DNA of 64,000 bases, taken from contig NZ_CP038492.1 of NCBI RefSeq assembly GCF_004751985.1, positions 2,790,001 through 2,854,000 of the forward strand, in the 5' to 3' direction. The position numbers and the translations under genes are program-made. Below, one piece after another: positions 26,809-35,878 of this stretch. The stretch comes from Rhodophyticola sp. CCM32. Lineage in GTDB: Bacteria > Pseudomonadota > Alphaproteobacteria > Rhodobacterales > Rhodobacteraceae. The notes beneath the pieces were generated by a model. The model searched no databases, was not told the DNA's origin, and was given only the letters and a program-made list of their open reading frames with translations. Within the stretch, counting starts at the first letter, position 1. Each line of letters starts with the position of its first letter.

Positions 26809-28710
26809 TTAAAACGCCCCCGCAGCGCGCAGCGCGGCTTCGGCCTCGGCATCCACCCACCAGAAATCAAGGAAGCCGAGTGCGTAGGGCGGCAGCGGCT
26901 CGGGATAGCGGTATATGTCGTAATAGGCGACCCAATGGGCATCATTGAACCATTGCGGCACCCGAAACCGTTCCCAGCGCAGAACCCGGTCGAGGGCTGA
27001 GACCGCCACATTCAACTCTTCCTGCGTCTCCGCATTCACCACATGTTCGATCAGCACATCCACCGCCGGATCGGCCAGACCGGCGGCGTTGAAAACAGAA
27101 TCATTCGCGGTTTCCGAGCCGAAATACTGCCGCAGCCCGGCCCCCGGTTCATATCCCATGGGAATATGGTCGGTGATGATATCGAAATCATGGTCGCGCT
27201 CGCGCTGGGTCATCTGCGCACTGTCCACGCGGGTCAGTCGGGCATTGATCCCGACCGCGCGCAGGTTTTCCACATAGGGGTTGATGAGCCGGTCGAACAT
27301 CAGGCCCGAATTCAGAAACTCCACATCCAGGGTCTGCCCGGCCGCATTGCGGGCCAGCCCGTCATCGCCGATGATCCAGCCTGCCTCTTCCAGCAGCCCG
27401 ATGGCGCGGCGGGCCTGTCGCCGGTCCAGCGCCCGATCCGGGGTCGAGGCGGGCAGGCTGAACGGGTCCTCGGTAAAGACCTCGGGGCGCAACTGGTCCC
27501 GCAAAGGGTCCAGCAAGGCCAGTTCCGCCGCGCCTGGCAGGCCCGTGGCCGCCAGATCGGTGTTCTGCCAGAAAGAATCATTCCTTACATACAGCCCGTA
27601 AAACAACGTCTGGTTGGTCCATTCAAAATTGAACATCAGCGCGATGGCCTCACGCACGCGGACATCCTGAAACTGCTCGCGCCGCAGATTGATGATGAAA
27701 CTCTGACCGGTCGAAATGGTGCCATCGGGAAGTTCAGCCTGCACCACATAACCCTGCTCCAGCGCCGGGAAATCATATGCGGTCGCCCAGTTGGACGAAC
27801 TGCTTTCCTGCCGGAACAGGTAATTGCCCGCCGTGAACCCCTCGAACGCGGCAACCGCATCGCCATAATATTCAATGCGGATGCGGTCGAAATTATTCCG
27901 CCCGCGATTGATTGGCAGGTCATTGCCCCAATAATCGGGGTTGCGGGCATAAACGACACGCTGGCCCGGTTCCACCTCTTCCAGAATATAGGGCGCCGAC
28001 CCGATCAAAGGCTCCAGACGCGACTCGCTGAAGGCAAGGCCCGAAGCCTCATGGCTGGCCCGCGAAATGACCGGCAAGCCCCCGGCCGAGACAATCCGCC
28101 CCCGGAGCGGCGATGTCGGATTGAAATCGAACCGGATGCGCCGGTCATCCAGCACCTGCGCCCCGGAAATTGTCCGCCCGATCTGCGCGCGGAAGCTGGG
28201 CAGGCCATCATCGCGCAAAATCTCGTAGCCAAACAACGCATCATCCGCGGTCACCGGCGTGCCATCGGAAAACCGCGCTTCTTCCCGGATGGTGAAAATC
28301 ACATAAGACCGGTCTTCCGGGTAGGCGATGCTTTCGGCCAGCAACCCATAGGCCGAGCCGATCTCATCCGCAGTGCTTTCCAGCATGGCTTCGAAAAAGA
28401 TCGAGGAGAGCACCGCAGGGCGCCCTTCCCGCGTATAGGGATGCATCGAGTCGAACGAGCCTGTGGACCAGCCGAACGATATCTCTCCGCCCTTGGGGGC
28501 GTCCGGGTTCACATAATCCAGATGCTCGAAATCGGGGCCATAGCGCAGATCGCCAAAGGTCGAAACGCCATGGGTGACGATCAGATCATCCTCGGCCCGC
28601 GCCATCCCCGCCATCAGAATCAAAGCCATCAGCAGACCAGCAGACCACAGGCTCAAATGCCGCCGATCCGGGGCGGGTCTGGTCTGAACCTGGGATGTAT
28701 GATTGCGCAT
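26809..28710 (-). CDS. yejA: YejA-type periplasmic peptide-binding protein
   Basis: This 633-residue class II (DppA-like) binding protein has a signal sequence reaching GMARA near residue 40. The mature start is THGVSTFGDLRYGPDFEHLD, followed by YVNPDAPKGGEISFGW, typical of YejA. I use the ATG at 28710 because GGAGGG lies 7 bases upstream; a GTG four codons earlier would also fit the frame. It delivers peptides to YejB/YejE. The C-terminal region includes VPQWFNDAHWVAYYDIYRYP, common to this subfamily. Confidence 0.92.
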   Translation of the reverse strand: MRNHTSQVQTRPAPDRRHLSLWSAGLLMALILMAGMARAEDDLIVTHGVSTFGDLRYGPDFEHLDYVNPDAPKGGEISFGWSTGSFDSMHPYTREGRPAVLSSIFFEAMLESTADEIGSAYGLLAESIAYPEDRSYVIFTIREEARFSDGTPVTADDALFGYEILRDDGLPSFRAQIGRTISGAQVLDDRRIRFDFNPTSPLRGRIVSAGGLPVISRASHEASGLAFSESRLEPLIGSAPYILEEVEPGQRVVYARNPDYWGNDLPINRGRNNFDRIRIEYYGDAVAAFEGFTAGNYLFRQESSSSNWATAYDFPALEQGYVVQAELPDGTISTGQSFIINLRREQFQDVRVREAIALMFNFEWTNQTLFYGLYVRNDSFWQNTDLAATGLPGAAELALLDPLRDQLRPEVFTEDPFSLPASTPDRALDRRQARRAIGLLEEAGWIIGDDGLARNAAGQTLDVEFLNSGLMFDRLINPYVENLRAVGINARLTRVDSAQMTQRERDHDFDIITDHIPMGYEPGAGLRQYFGSETANDSVFNAAGLADPAVDVLIEHVVNAETQEELNVAVSALDRVLRWERFRVPQWFNDAHWVAYYDIYRYPEPLPPYALGFLDFWWVDAEAEAALRAAGAF

Positions 28711-28847
28711 GGCGCCCTCCACTGCTGTTTTCTGGTCTGGTTGGCTATATATCTGGGCTGTGTCACGTTACGGGCCAGCCCCCTGTTTCATCAAGTTGAG
28801 AAATCGTGATCAGGTCCGGTTTCCAGCTATTTGCGGCCTTCACCTGT

Positions 28848-28870
28848 AAAAAGACCGCCCAGAGGCGGCC
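28848..28870 (-). terminator. Rho-independent terminator of the cytochrome c gene
   Basis: On the minus strand GGCCGCC (28870-28864), a short loop, GGCGGTC (28859-28853) and then five T residues (28852-28848). It begins 25 bases after the cytochrome stop codon. It has the full stem-plus-U-run form and separates the cytochrome from yejA. Confidence 0.8.
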
Positions 28871-28895
28871 TTTCGCGCGCAGGGCGGCACCCTGC

Positions 28896-29417
28896 TCAAT
28901 CGTCAAGCGTATCGAGATAGGCGATCAGATTGGCCCGGTCCTGAACGTCCCGCATGCCGTTATAGGACATCGCCGTGCCCGGTGCATATTCACGCGGGTT
29001 GGCAATGAAGTCCGAGAGGTTTTCCGGCGTCCACTCTCCGGTCGTGGCCAAGAGGCCGTCAGAATAGGCAAAGCCCACAGCCGCATGTTTCGCACGCCCG
29101 ACAACACCATGCAAATAAGGGCCAACGCCATTCACACCATCCTGGTCGGAATGGCAGGTTCCGCATTGCCGCCACAGGCGTTCGCCCGCACCTGCATCGG
29201 CTGAGGCATAAACTTCTGCAAACGGCACCTCGGGCACGTCTTCTGCAACCTCGGTCACCGCATCATCGGTTTCGATCACATACCCGGCCTCATGCTCCCC
29301 ATGGTGGCCGCCACCGATACTATAGAGGCCACTTCCTGCCCAACCGGCCAGCAGAAAGATAAGAAGCGCACCGCAGGCCGCGCCGCCGATCTTGGTAATG
29401 ATCATTGTGTCAAACAT
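28896..29417 (-). CDS. Membrane-anchored c-type cytochrome
   Basis: This 173-residue protein has an uncleaved N-terminal anchor (GGAACGALLIFLLAGWAGSG, about residues 11-30). An acidic linker leads to a class I cytochrome c domain with heme motif CGTCH (Cys85, Cys88, His89) and a probable axial Met in GTAMSYNGM. It resembles CycM and cytochrome cy of Rhodobacterales, which carry electrons from the bc1 complex to cbb3 or aa3 oxidase on the periplasmic side. I use the ATG at 29417 (MFDTMIITKIGG); the frame extends further upstream without conserved sequence. Confidence 0.9.
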   Translation of the reverse strand: MFDTMIITKIGGAACGALLIFLLAGWAGSGLYSIGGGHHGEHEAGYVIETDDAVTEVAEDVPEVPFAEVYASADAGAGERLWRQCGTCHSDQDGVNGVGPYLHGVVGRAKHAAVGFAYSDGLLATTGEWTPENLSDFIANPREYAPGTAMSYNGMRDVQDRANLIAYLDTLDD

Positions 29418-29524
29418 GGGTGTCCCGTTCTCGCATGTGCTTTGCGGGGTATCTATCGCCTTCCCCACATCGCTTTCAAGGTGTAGGGAGCGCGACGAAA
29501 CGCCCATCTGGAAGAAATCATATC

Positions 29525-30355
29525 ATGACATCGCGCATCGCTTTTCAAGGAGAACCCGGCGCTTATTCGCACCAGGCCTGCCACGACGCCCGCCCGATGA
29601 TGGAGGCCCTGCCCTGCCCAAGCTTCGAAGATGCGATCACGGCGGTGGTCGAAGGCCGTGCCGATCAGGCCATGCTGCCGGTGGAAAATACCACCTATGG
29701 GCGGGTCGCCGATATTCACCGGCTGTTGCCGGGTTCAGGGCTGCATATCGTCGATGAAGCGTTTGTGCGGGTGCATATCAACCTGCTTGCCGTTCCCGGT
29801 GCCGCGCTGGAAGATGTGACAGAGGCCCATTCCCACCTTGTGCTTCTGCCCCAATGCGCCAGCTTTCTGCGCCAGCACGGCATCAGGGGCTGGGTGTCGC
29901 CGGACAATGCGCGCGCCGCCCGCGATGTGGCGGAATGGGGCGACAGGTCGAAAGCGGCGCTGGCATCCGAACTGGCCGGGGAAATCTATGGGCTCGACGT
30001 TCTGGCCCGCCATATCGAGGATCATGACCGCAACACCACCCGGTTTCTCATCATGGCCCCCGATGCCGACACAACGCGCCGTGCCGATCACATGATGACA
30101 AGCTTTGTGTTCCGCGTCCGCAACATCCCCGCCGCACTTTACAAGGCCATGGGCGGGTTTGCGACCAATGGTGTGAACATGACCAAACTGGAAAGCTATA
30201 TGGTCGGCGGCAGTTTCACCGCGACACAGTTCTACGCGGATATCGAAGGGCATCCCGATGATGCGGCCGTCAAGCTGGCGATGGAGGAACTGGCCTATTT
30301 CACGTCCGAGCTTCGCATCCTCGGCACCTATCCCGCCGACCCCGCCCGCGACTGA
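29525..30355 (+). CDS. pheA: Prephenate dehydratase
   Basis: This 276-residue protein converts prephenate to phenylpyruvate in phenylalanine synthesis. The catalytic domain begins RIAFQGEPGAYSHQA and contains LPVENTTYGRV and the catalytic Thr in DHDRNTTRFLIM. The C-terminal ACT domain (FRVRNIPAALYKAMGGFAT, then KLESYMVGGSF) should bind phenylalanine for feedback control. I use the ATG at 29525, just before TSRIAFQG. It is a stand-alone dehydratase, without chorismate mutase. It is divergent from the cytochrome gene. Confidence 0.94.
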   Translation: MTSRIAFQGEPGAYSHQACHDARPMMEALPCPSFEDAITAVVEGRADQAMLPVENTTYGRVADIHRLLPGSGLHIVDEAFVRVHINLLAVPGAALEDVTEAHSHLVLLPQCASFLRQHGIRGWVSPDNARAARDVAEWGDRSKAALASELAGEIYGLDVLARHIEDHDRNTTRFLIMAPDADTTRRADHMMTSFVFRVRNIPAALYKAMGGFATNGVNMTKLESYMVGGSFTATQFYADIEGHPDDAAVKLAMEELAYFTSELRILGTYPADPARD

Positions 30356-30384
30356 ACCCTGCCCAAACCGGAGCCTTCAGAGAT

Positions 30385-31230
30385 ATGATGATCTTCCCGT
30401 CTTTGAAACGGCTGTGTCTTACCGCCCTTCTTGTGGTGATCCCGACACTGGCCAGCGCCACGCAGGTGGAGATTGCCCGCACCCCCCTTGCCGCCGAGAT
30501 CGGGGATCGGGACGTAGCCTTTCTTGCCCGCGATCTGGAAACCGGCACCGATTACATCCTCGAAGGCAGCGATCTGACACGCCGTCACGCCCCCTGGTCC
30601 ACCTTCAAAATCCCCAATCTGCTGATCGCGCTGGAAACCGGCACGGCCAGCGGTCTGGATCATCCCTATACCTGGGATCAGGCCCGCCGCCCCCCGGCCG
30701 CTTACTGGCCCGAAGACTGGCGACAGGATCAGACACTTGGCAGTGCCTTCCGCCGCTCGGCCGTGTGGGTGTTTCGGGACATCGCCGAACAGACCGGTAC
30801 TGACACCTATCGCCAGCGGCTTGGCGAATGGGGATATGGCAATGCGGACATTCCTGACGGGTCCGATCATTTCTGGCTTGATGACACGCTGCAAATCTCG
30901 GTCGCCGAACAGGTGAATTTCCTTGACCGGTTTTTCGCAGGCACGCTTGGCCTTTCGGCCAAGAGCAGCGATGCGCTGATCGAGATCAGCCGGGACGGGC
31001 AGTTCGGCGCGGCAATGCTCCACGGCAAGACCGGGGCCGGCACGATCACACAAGGGGATTTCAATGGCCGGTTTGAAGGCTGGTATACCGGCTTCGTTCT
31101 GCGCCCGGATGCGGAACCGGTGATCTTCTCGCTTTACACCCGGGCACCGAATTATCGCGCCCTTCGGGATTTCCGCAAGGATTTCGCAATCCGTTTGCTG
31201 CAAAGGGCCGATCTGCTGCCGATCAGGTAG
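30385..31230 (+). CDS. Class D (OXA-like) serine beta-lactamase
   Basis: This 281-residue protein has a signal peptide (LCLTALLVVIPTLASA). All class D hallmarks are present: Ser72-Thr-Phe-Lys75 (active-site Ser and carbamylatable Lys), Ser125-Ala-Val127, Tyr151-Gly-Asn153, Lys215-Thr-Gly and WYTGF. It should hydrolyse beta-lactams in the periplasm, though some class D homologues act as sensors or penicillin-binding proteins. It lies between pheA and an EamA transporter with no mobile element or integron around it, so it appears to be a resident chromosomal gene. The spectrum cannot be read from the sequence. Confidence 0.9.
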   Translation: MMIFPSLKRLCLTALLVVIPTLASATQVEIARTPLAAEIGDRDVAFLARDLETGTDYILEGSDLTRRHAPWSTFKIPNLLIALETGTASGLDHPYTWDQARRPPAAYWPEDWRQDQTLGSAFRRSAVWVFRDIAEQTGTDTYRQRLGEWGYGNADIPDGSDHFWLDDTLQISVAEQVNFLDRFFAGTLGLSAKSSDALIEISRDGQFGAAMLHGKTGAGTITQGDFNGRFEGWYTGFVLRPDAEPVIFSLYTRAPNYRALRDFRKDFAIRLLQRADLLPIR

Positions 31231-31397
31231 GGGCACCCGACAGCCATGAATGCCATCTCCAGGCATTCCGGTCGTTATCTGTTCATAGCCCCGCTTTGCG
31301 GAGCACCCGCCGCGCGTGCCTTGCCCCTTCCCCCGCCCGGCGGTAAGCAGGTTCGAAACCGCCCGCGATCCGGCGATGGCTACGGAACCCTGCCCTT

Positions 31398-32318
31398 ATG
31401 AATCCCCTGCGCGGCATTGCTTTCAAAATCGCTTCGGTCTGTGTGATGATGACCATGGCCAGCCTGATCAAGGCGGTCTCGGACACGGTGCCGCCGGGAC
31501 AGGCGGTGTTTTTCCGCTCCGTTTTTGCCCTGCCGGTCATTGTCATCTGGTTGCTCTGGCGCAATGAACTGCATATCGGGTTGCAAACCCGGAACCCCAT
31601 GGGCCATGTCTGGCGCGGGCTGGTCGGCACCATGGGGATGGGTCTGATCTTTACCGGTCTTGGTCTTCTGCCCCTGCCAGAGGTGACCGCGATCGGCTAT
31701 GCCGCCCCGCTTCTGGTGGTGATCTTCGCAGCCATGTTTCTGGGCGAACAGGTCCGCGCCTTCCGGCTCAGCGTTGTCGCCCTTGGCCTGATCGGTGTTC
31801 TCATCGTGCTTTCGCCGCGGCTTCAGGTGGGTGTTGGCAGCGCTGACACCCGCGAAACCCTGGGCGCCGTGGTGGTGCTGATGGGCGCGGTCTGCGCCGC
31901 GCTTGCCCAGGTCTTTGTCCGCAAACTGGTCCATACGGAAGGCACGGCGGCCATTGTTTTCTGGTTCTCGGTCACCGCCAGCATAATCTCTTTGCTGACG
32001 ATCCCCTGGGGCTGGGTGATGCCCGGCCCGGGGCATATCGCGATGTTGGTGCTGGCGGGTCTGTTGGGTGGCTTCGGGCAAATCCTGTTGACCACCAGCT
32101 ACCGCAATGCCGATGCATCGCTGATCGCGCCGTTTGAATATACGTCGATGCTTCTGGCACTTGCCGTCGGCTATCTGGTCTTTGAAGAGATCCCGACAAC
32201 CACCATGCTTGCCGGGGCCGCCATCATCGGCGGCGCGGGCATCCTGATCATCTGGCGCGAACGCCAGCTGGGGATGGAACGCGCCCGCCAGCGCAAGGCG
32301 ATCCCCTCTCAGGGTTGA
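31398..32318 (+). CDS. EamA/DMT-family transporter
   Basis: This 306-residue protein has about ten hydrophobic helices in two EamA repeats. The first contains PLPEVTAIGYAAPLLVVIFA and MFLGEQVRAFRLSV, the second ADASLIAPFEYTSMLLALAV and GYLVFEEIPTTTML. Members of the drug/metabolite transporter family export amino acids or metabolites or act as exporters of unknown substrate. The ATG at 31398 is the first good start. No partner gene suggests a substrate. Confidence 0.85.
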   Translation: MNPLRGIAFKIASVCVMMTMASLIKAVSDTVPPGQAVFFRSVFALPVIVIWLLWRNELHIGLQTRNPMGHVWRGLVGTMGMGLIFTGLGLLPLPEVTAIGYAAPLLVVIFAAMFLGEQVRAFRLSVVALGLIGVLIVLSPRLQVGVGSADTRETLGAVVVLMGAVCAALAQVFVRKLVHTEGTAAIVFWFSVTASIISLLTIPWGWVMPGPGHIAMLVLAGLLGGFGQILLTTSYRNADASLIAPFEYTSMLLALAVGYLVFEEIPTTTMLAGAAIIGGAGILIIWRERQLGMERARQRKAIPSQG

Positions 32319-32396
32319 GCCCATTCCGCAGACGGAAAACCGCTTTTCCCGGTGTTGCCCCTTGCCGCCCCGGCCCCGGCCCGGCACATAAGACCC

Positions 32397-32984
32397 ATGA
32401 CTGACCGCACAACCATCGAGACCTATTCCAGCCGGGCCCGCCAATATCAGGCGCTGGAAATCAGCGATATGCAGGTCCAAAGCCTTGCCGGTTTCCTTGA
32501 CGGGCTGCCGCCCGGGGCGGCCCTGCTTGATCTGGGCTGCGGGCCGGGCCACCATGCGGCAGAGATGCAGGCGGCCGGGTTTCAGGTCACCGCCCTTGAT
32601 GCCACCCCCGCCTTTGTCGAGGCCGCCCGCGCCCGGGGTGTTGCCGCCAGGCTAGGCAGTTTCGACGATCTGACCGAAACCGATGCCTATGCCGGGATCT
32701 GGGCCAGTTTCAGCCTGCTTCACGCCCCCAGGGCCGATCTGCCCCGCCATCTGCGGGCCATTGCCACAGCCCTGCAACCGGGCGGCCGGTTGTTTCTGGG
32801 CATGAAACTGGGGCAGGGCGAAGGCCGTGACGACATCGGGCGTTTCTATAACTATTACAGCGAGAGTGAATTGCGCACCCGTCTGGCGGAGGCCGGTTTG
32901 ACGGTTTCACATGTGCAGACCGGGGAAGAGCGGGGGCTGGCCGGGTCGATTGACCCCTATATCCTGATCACCGCCCATGGCTGA
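32397..32984 (+). CDS. Class I SAM-dependent methyltransferase
   Basis: This 195-residue protein has motif [16 protein letters not shown] and acidic loop 2 [19 protein letters not shown] UbiE/TehB-like continuation follows ([40 protein letters not shown]). The substrate is unknown. I use the ATG at 32397 ([20 protein letters not shown]). Its last 8 bases overlap the rnhA start, so the two are probably co-transcribed. Confidence 0.8.
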   Translation: MTDRTTIETYSSRARQYQALEISDMQVQSLAGFLDGLPPGAALLDLGCGPGHHAAEMQAAGFQVTALDATPAFVEAARARGVAARLGSFDDLTETDAYAGIWASFSLLHAPRADLPRHLRAIATALQPGGRLFLGMKLGQGEGRDDIGRFYNYYSESELRTRLAEAGLTVSHVQTGEERGLAGSIDPYILITAHG

Positions 32985-33432
32985 GCTTTTCGCCTATACC
33001 GACGGCGCCTGTTCCGGCAATCCCGGCCCCGGTGGCTGGGGCGCGCTGCTGATTGCGCGCGAGGGGGAGCGGGTGGTCAAAACCCGCGCGTTGAAAGGGG
33101 GCGCGCCCGACACCACCAACAACCGGATGGAGCTGCTTGCCGCGATCCATGCGCTTGAGGCGCTGGAGCGTCCCTCGACCCTCACCCTTGTCACCGACAG
33201 TGCCTATGTCAAAGGCGGCATCACCGCCTGGCTGCACAGCTGGAAACGCAATAACTGGCGCACATCGACGAAAAAACCGGTGAAGAACGAGGATCTCTGG
33301 CGTCGGCTGGACATGGCCAATGCCCGCCACACAGTCCGTTGGGAATGGGTCAAAGGCCATGCGGGCCACCCTGAAAACGAACGTGCCGACGAGTTGGCCC
33401 GCGCCGGCATGGCGCCCTACAAACCCAAATGA
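32977..33432 (+). CDS. rnhA: Ribonuclease HI
   Basis: This 151-residue enzyme degrades the RNA strand of RNA-DNA hybrids in the cytoplasm. The metal-binding residues are Asp in [18 protein letters not shown], Glu in NNRMELLAA, Asp in LVTDSAYV and Asp in NERADELA, with the catalytic His in [10 protein letters not shown]. The basic handle [15 protein letters not shown] is present. Start and end overlap the neighbouring genes (8 and 4 bases), so translation is coupled. Confidence 0.95.
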   Translation: MAELFAYTDGACSGNPGPGGWGALLIAREGERVVKTRALKGGAPDTTNNRMELLAAIHALEALERPSTLTLVTDSAYVKGGITAWLHSWKRNNWRTSTKKPVKNEDLWRRLDMANARHTVRWEWVKGHAGHPENERADELARAGMAPYKPK

Positions 33433-34046
33433 TCACGATGCTTGATTATGCCTCGGTCACGATCTTCGCACTGACCGGCGCGCTGCTTGCCTCCCGCGCG
33501 CAGCTTGATCTGATCGGGTTCTTCTTTCTGGCCTGTCTGACAGCGGTTGGCGGCGGCACGATCCGCGATCTTCTGCTGGACCGGCACCCGATCTTCTGGC
33601 TGGCCGATCTGACCCATCTGGCGATTGCCTGCATGGCGGCGCTGATCGTCTTCTTCACCGCCCATCTGCTGGAAAGCCGGTACAAGACCCTGCTCTGGCT
33701 TGACGCGGCGGCCCTGTCGATTGCGGTCAGCGCCGGGGTCAGCGTGGCCACCACGATGGGTCAGCCCGGCCCGGTTGTTCTGGTCATGGGCGTTGCCACC
33801 GGCACGCTTGGCGGGTTGATGCGCGATGTGGTCTGCAATGAAATGCCCCTGGTTCTGAAACAGGGAGAGCTTTATGTAACCGCCGCGCTGGCCGGTGCCG
33901 GGGCCGCCCTTGCCGCGCCTTTTGTCACCGCCCAGCCGCTGGCCCCGGTTCTGGCCTGTATCGCCACGACCTTCGCGCTGAGGGCGGGGTCAATCGCGTT
34001 CGGCTGGCGCCTGCCAGGCTACAAACCCCGACCGCCCCGACAATAA
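33429..34046 (+). CDS. TRIC/UPF0126-type membrane channel protein (YicG-like)
   Basis: This 205-residue protein has six to seven hydrophobic helices in two repeats. Each ends in the family motif: [13 protein letters not shown] and [12 protein letters not shown]. The family includes bacterial homologues of trimeric intracellular cation channels; some members are annotated as glycine transporters. The ATG overlaps the rnhA stop (ATGA). Ion or substrate specificity is not visible. Confidence 0.85.
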   Translation: MITMLDYASVTIFALTGALLASRAQLDLIGFFFLACLTAVGGGTIRDLLLDRHPIFWLADLTHLAIACMAALIVFFTAHLLESRYKTLLWLDAAALSIAVSAGVSVATTMGQPGPVVLVMGVATGTLGGLMRDVVCNEMPLVLKQGELYVTAALAGAGAALAAPFVTAQPLAPVLACIATTFALRAGSIAFGWRLPGYKPRPPRQ

Positions 34047-34068
34047 AACCACACCCCGGAGCCGGAAG

Positions 34069-34329
34069 CTATTTCCGCCGGTTCCGCCGCCGATGGGCCC
34101 ATTCCGTGGGGATCAGGACCAAAGCCGCCGCCGAGCCGATGATTGCATCCAGCCCGGGGGAGCCGAAACTTAAGTGGAACATCACCCGCAGCATGAAGAC
34201 GACGATCACCGCGCCCAAAGCGATCAGGATCGAGGGGATCATCCCGTTATGGGTGATGCCCCAGCGTTCAAAAAAGAACCCCATGAAGCCGCCGATCATC
34301 AGCGAGCCGAAAAACGCGAAAAATCCCAT
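34069..34329 (-). CDS. Small membrane protein of unknown function
   Basis: This 86-residue protein has two to three hydrophobic segments (FFAFFGSLMIGGFMGFFFE, MIPSILIALGAVIVVFMLRV, LDAIIGSAAALVLIPTEW) and a basic tail (HRRRNRRK). Its ATG overlaps the fmt stop (TGATG), so it is expressed with def and fmt. I do not recognise the family with confidence. Confidence 0.7.
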   Translation of the reverse strand: MGFFAFFGSLMIGGFMGFFFERWGITHNGMIPSILIALGAVIVVFMLRVMFHLSFGSPGLDAIIGSAAALVLIPTEWAHRRRNRRK

Positions 34330-35240
34330 CAGCCGTCTCCCAATACCGTGCCCGGCGCCACGGGGGTGCCCCGCAGAAATGCCGCGCTGTCCTGCTTTCC
34401 GCGCCCCTCGGCCTGAAGCTCGGTGATCTCCACCGCGCCGGTGCCGCAGGCCACCCGTATCCCGTCCAGCAATGTGCCGGGTTCACCTTCACCCGGCACC
34501 ACCCGGCTCCGCAAGAGCTTGATCCGCCGGTCGTCCAGCATCGTCCAGGCGCCGGGAAAGGGCGACAGGCCCCGGATCAGCCGGTCAACCTCAATCGCGG
34601 GGGCTGTCCAGTCGACCCGCGCCTCCGCCTTGTCGATCTTGTTGGCATAGGTGACACCGGTCCCGTGCTGTGCCTCGGGCACCAACACGTCCAACCGCGC
34701 CAGCGCCTCCACAATCGCCTCGGCGCCCAGGGCAGACAGCCGGTCGTGCAGATCGCCCGTGGTCTCCTCCGCCCCGATCTCAACGGGTTTGCGCAGCAGA
34801 ACAGGGCCGGTATCCAGCCCCGCCTCCATCTGCATGATACAGATTCCGGTCCGGGGGTCCCCGGCCATGATCGCCCGGTGGATCGGCGCCGCACCGCGCC
34901 AGCGGGGCAGCAGGCTGGCATGGATGTTCAGACAGCCCCGGGCGGGCGCGTCCAGAACCGGCTTCGGCAGGATCATGCCATAGGCGACAACCACCGCCAG
35001 ATCGGCCTTCAACGCGGCAAAATCCACCTGCGCCTCCACCCCTTTCAGGGAAAGCGGATGCCGCACCTCCAGCCCCAGGGTTTCGGCCCGCGCCTGCACC
35101 GGCGATGGCCGTTCCTTCTTGCCCCGCCCCGCCCGGCGCGGTGGCTGGCAATAGACCGCTGCGATCTCGTGACCTGCCGCAACCAGCGCGTCCAGAACCG
35201 GCACGGAAAAGGCCGGTGTGCCCATGAAGATGATCTTCAT
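34329..35240 (-). CDS. fmt: Methionyl-tRNA formyltransferase
   Basis: This 303-residue enzyme formylates initiator methionyl-tRNA using 10-formyltetrahydrofolate. The catalytic Asn and His sit in [20 protein letters not shown] and the catalytic Asp in [12 protein letters not shown]. The C-terminal tRNA-binding domain is present ([20 protein letters not shown]). It follows def by 22 bases, the usual def-fmt pair. Confidence 0.95.
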   Translation of the reverse strand: MKIIFMGTPAFSVPVLDALVAAGHEIAAVYCQPPRRAGRGKKERPSPVQARAETLGLEVRHPLSLKGVEAQVDFAALKADLAVVVAYGMILPKPVLDAPARGCLNIHASLLPRWRGAAPIHRAIMAGDPRTGICIMQMEAGLDTGPVLLRKPVEIGAEETTGDLHDRLSALGAEAIVEALARLDVLVPEAQHGTGVTYANKIDKAEARVDWTAPAIEVDRLIRGLSPFPGAWTMLDDRRIKLLRSRVVPGEGEPGTLLDGIRVACGTGAVEITELQAEGRGKQDSAAFLRGTPVAPGTVLGDG

Positions 35241-35262
35241 TCGCCCATGGCCGGTATCTGTT

Positions 35263-35787
35263 TCACGCTTTCTCCCGCGCCATCTCGCGCTTCAGCTTGA
35301 CCATTTTGCGGGTGATCATCTGGCGTTTCAGCGGGCGCAGATAGTCGATGAACAATTTGCCATCCAGATGGTCGATCTCATGCTGCACGCAGGTCGCCCA
35401 TAACCCGTCAAACGTATCGCTCTGCACGTTGCCGTCCCGGTCCATCCATTCCACACTCACCTCGGCGGGCCGCTCCACCTCCGCATACATCTCGGGCAGC
35501 GACAGGCAGCCTTCCTCATAGGTGTTCCGTTCCTCCGAACTGGCCACCACATGCGGGTTGAACATCACAACGGGCCGGGGCGTCGCGCCCTCTTTCTTCT
35601 CGCAATCCAGCACGACCAGGCGGTACAGAATACCCACCTGCGGGGCCGCCAGCCCGATGCCGGGTGCGGCATACATCGTCTCCAGCATGTCATCGGCCAG
35701 TGCCCGCAGATCGTCAGAGATATCAGGCACCGCCTTGGCCAGCTTTTTCAGGCGCGGGTCGGGATGGATCAGGATCGAGCGTTTCAT
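35263..35787 (-). CDS. def: Peptide deformylase
   Basis: This 174-residue metalloenzyme removes the formyl group from nascent proteins. All three motifs are present: [19 protein letters not shown] (metal Cys) and [12 protein letters not shown] (metal His pair and catalytic Glu). It is the first gene of a leftward operon with fmt and the small membrane protein, and starts at an ATG. Confidence 0.96.
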   Translation of the reverse strand: MKRSILIHPDPRLKKLAKAVPDISDDLRALADDMLETMYAAPGIGLAAPQVGILYRLVVLDCEKKEGATPRPVVMFNPHVVASSEERNTYEEGCLSLPEMYAEVERPAEVSVEWMDRDGNVQSDTFDGLWATCVQHEIDHLDGKLFIDYLRPLKRQMITRKMVKLKREMAREKA

Positions 35788-35878
35788 GGAAATTCATCTA
35801 AGCGATGCGGCCCGCACCCGCAACGCCCCTTGCGCCCGAAAATACCCAAGCTAATCTGCCGGTAAAAGGAGACATCAG

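Noticed and set aside
27043..28809. 588-codon open frame antisense to yejA
   Set aside because: It mirrors the YejA gene, has no recognisable domain and is an effect of high-GC codon use; YejA is clearly real.
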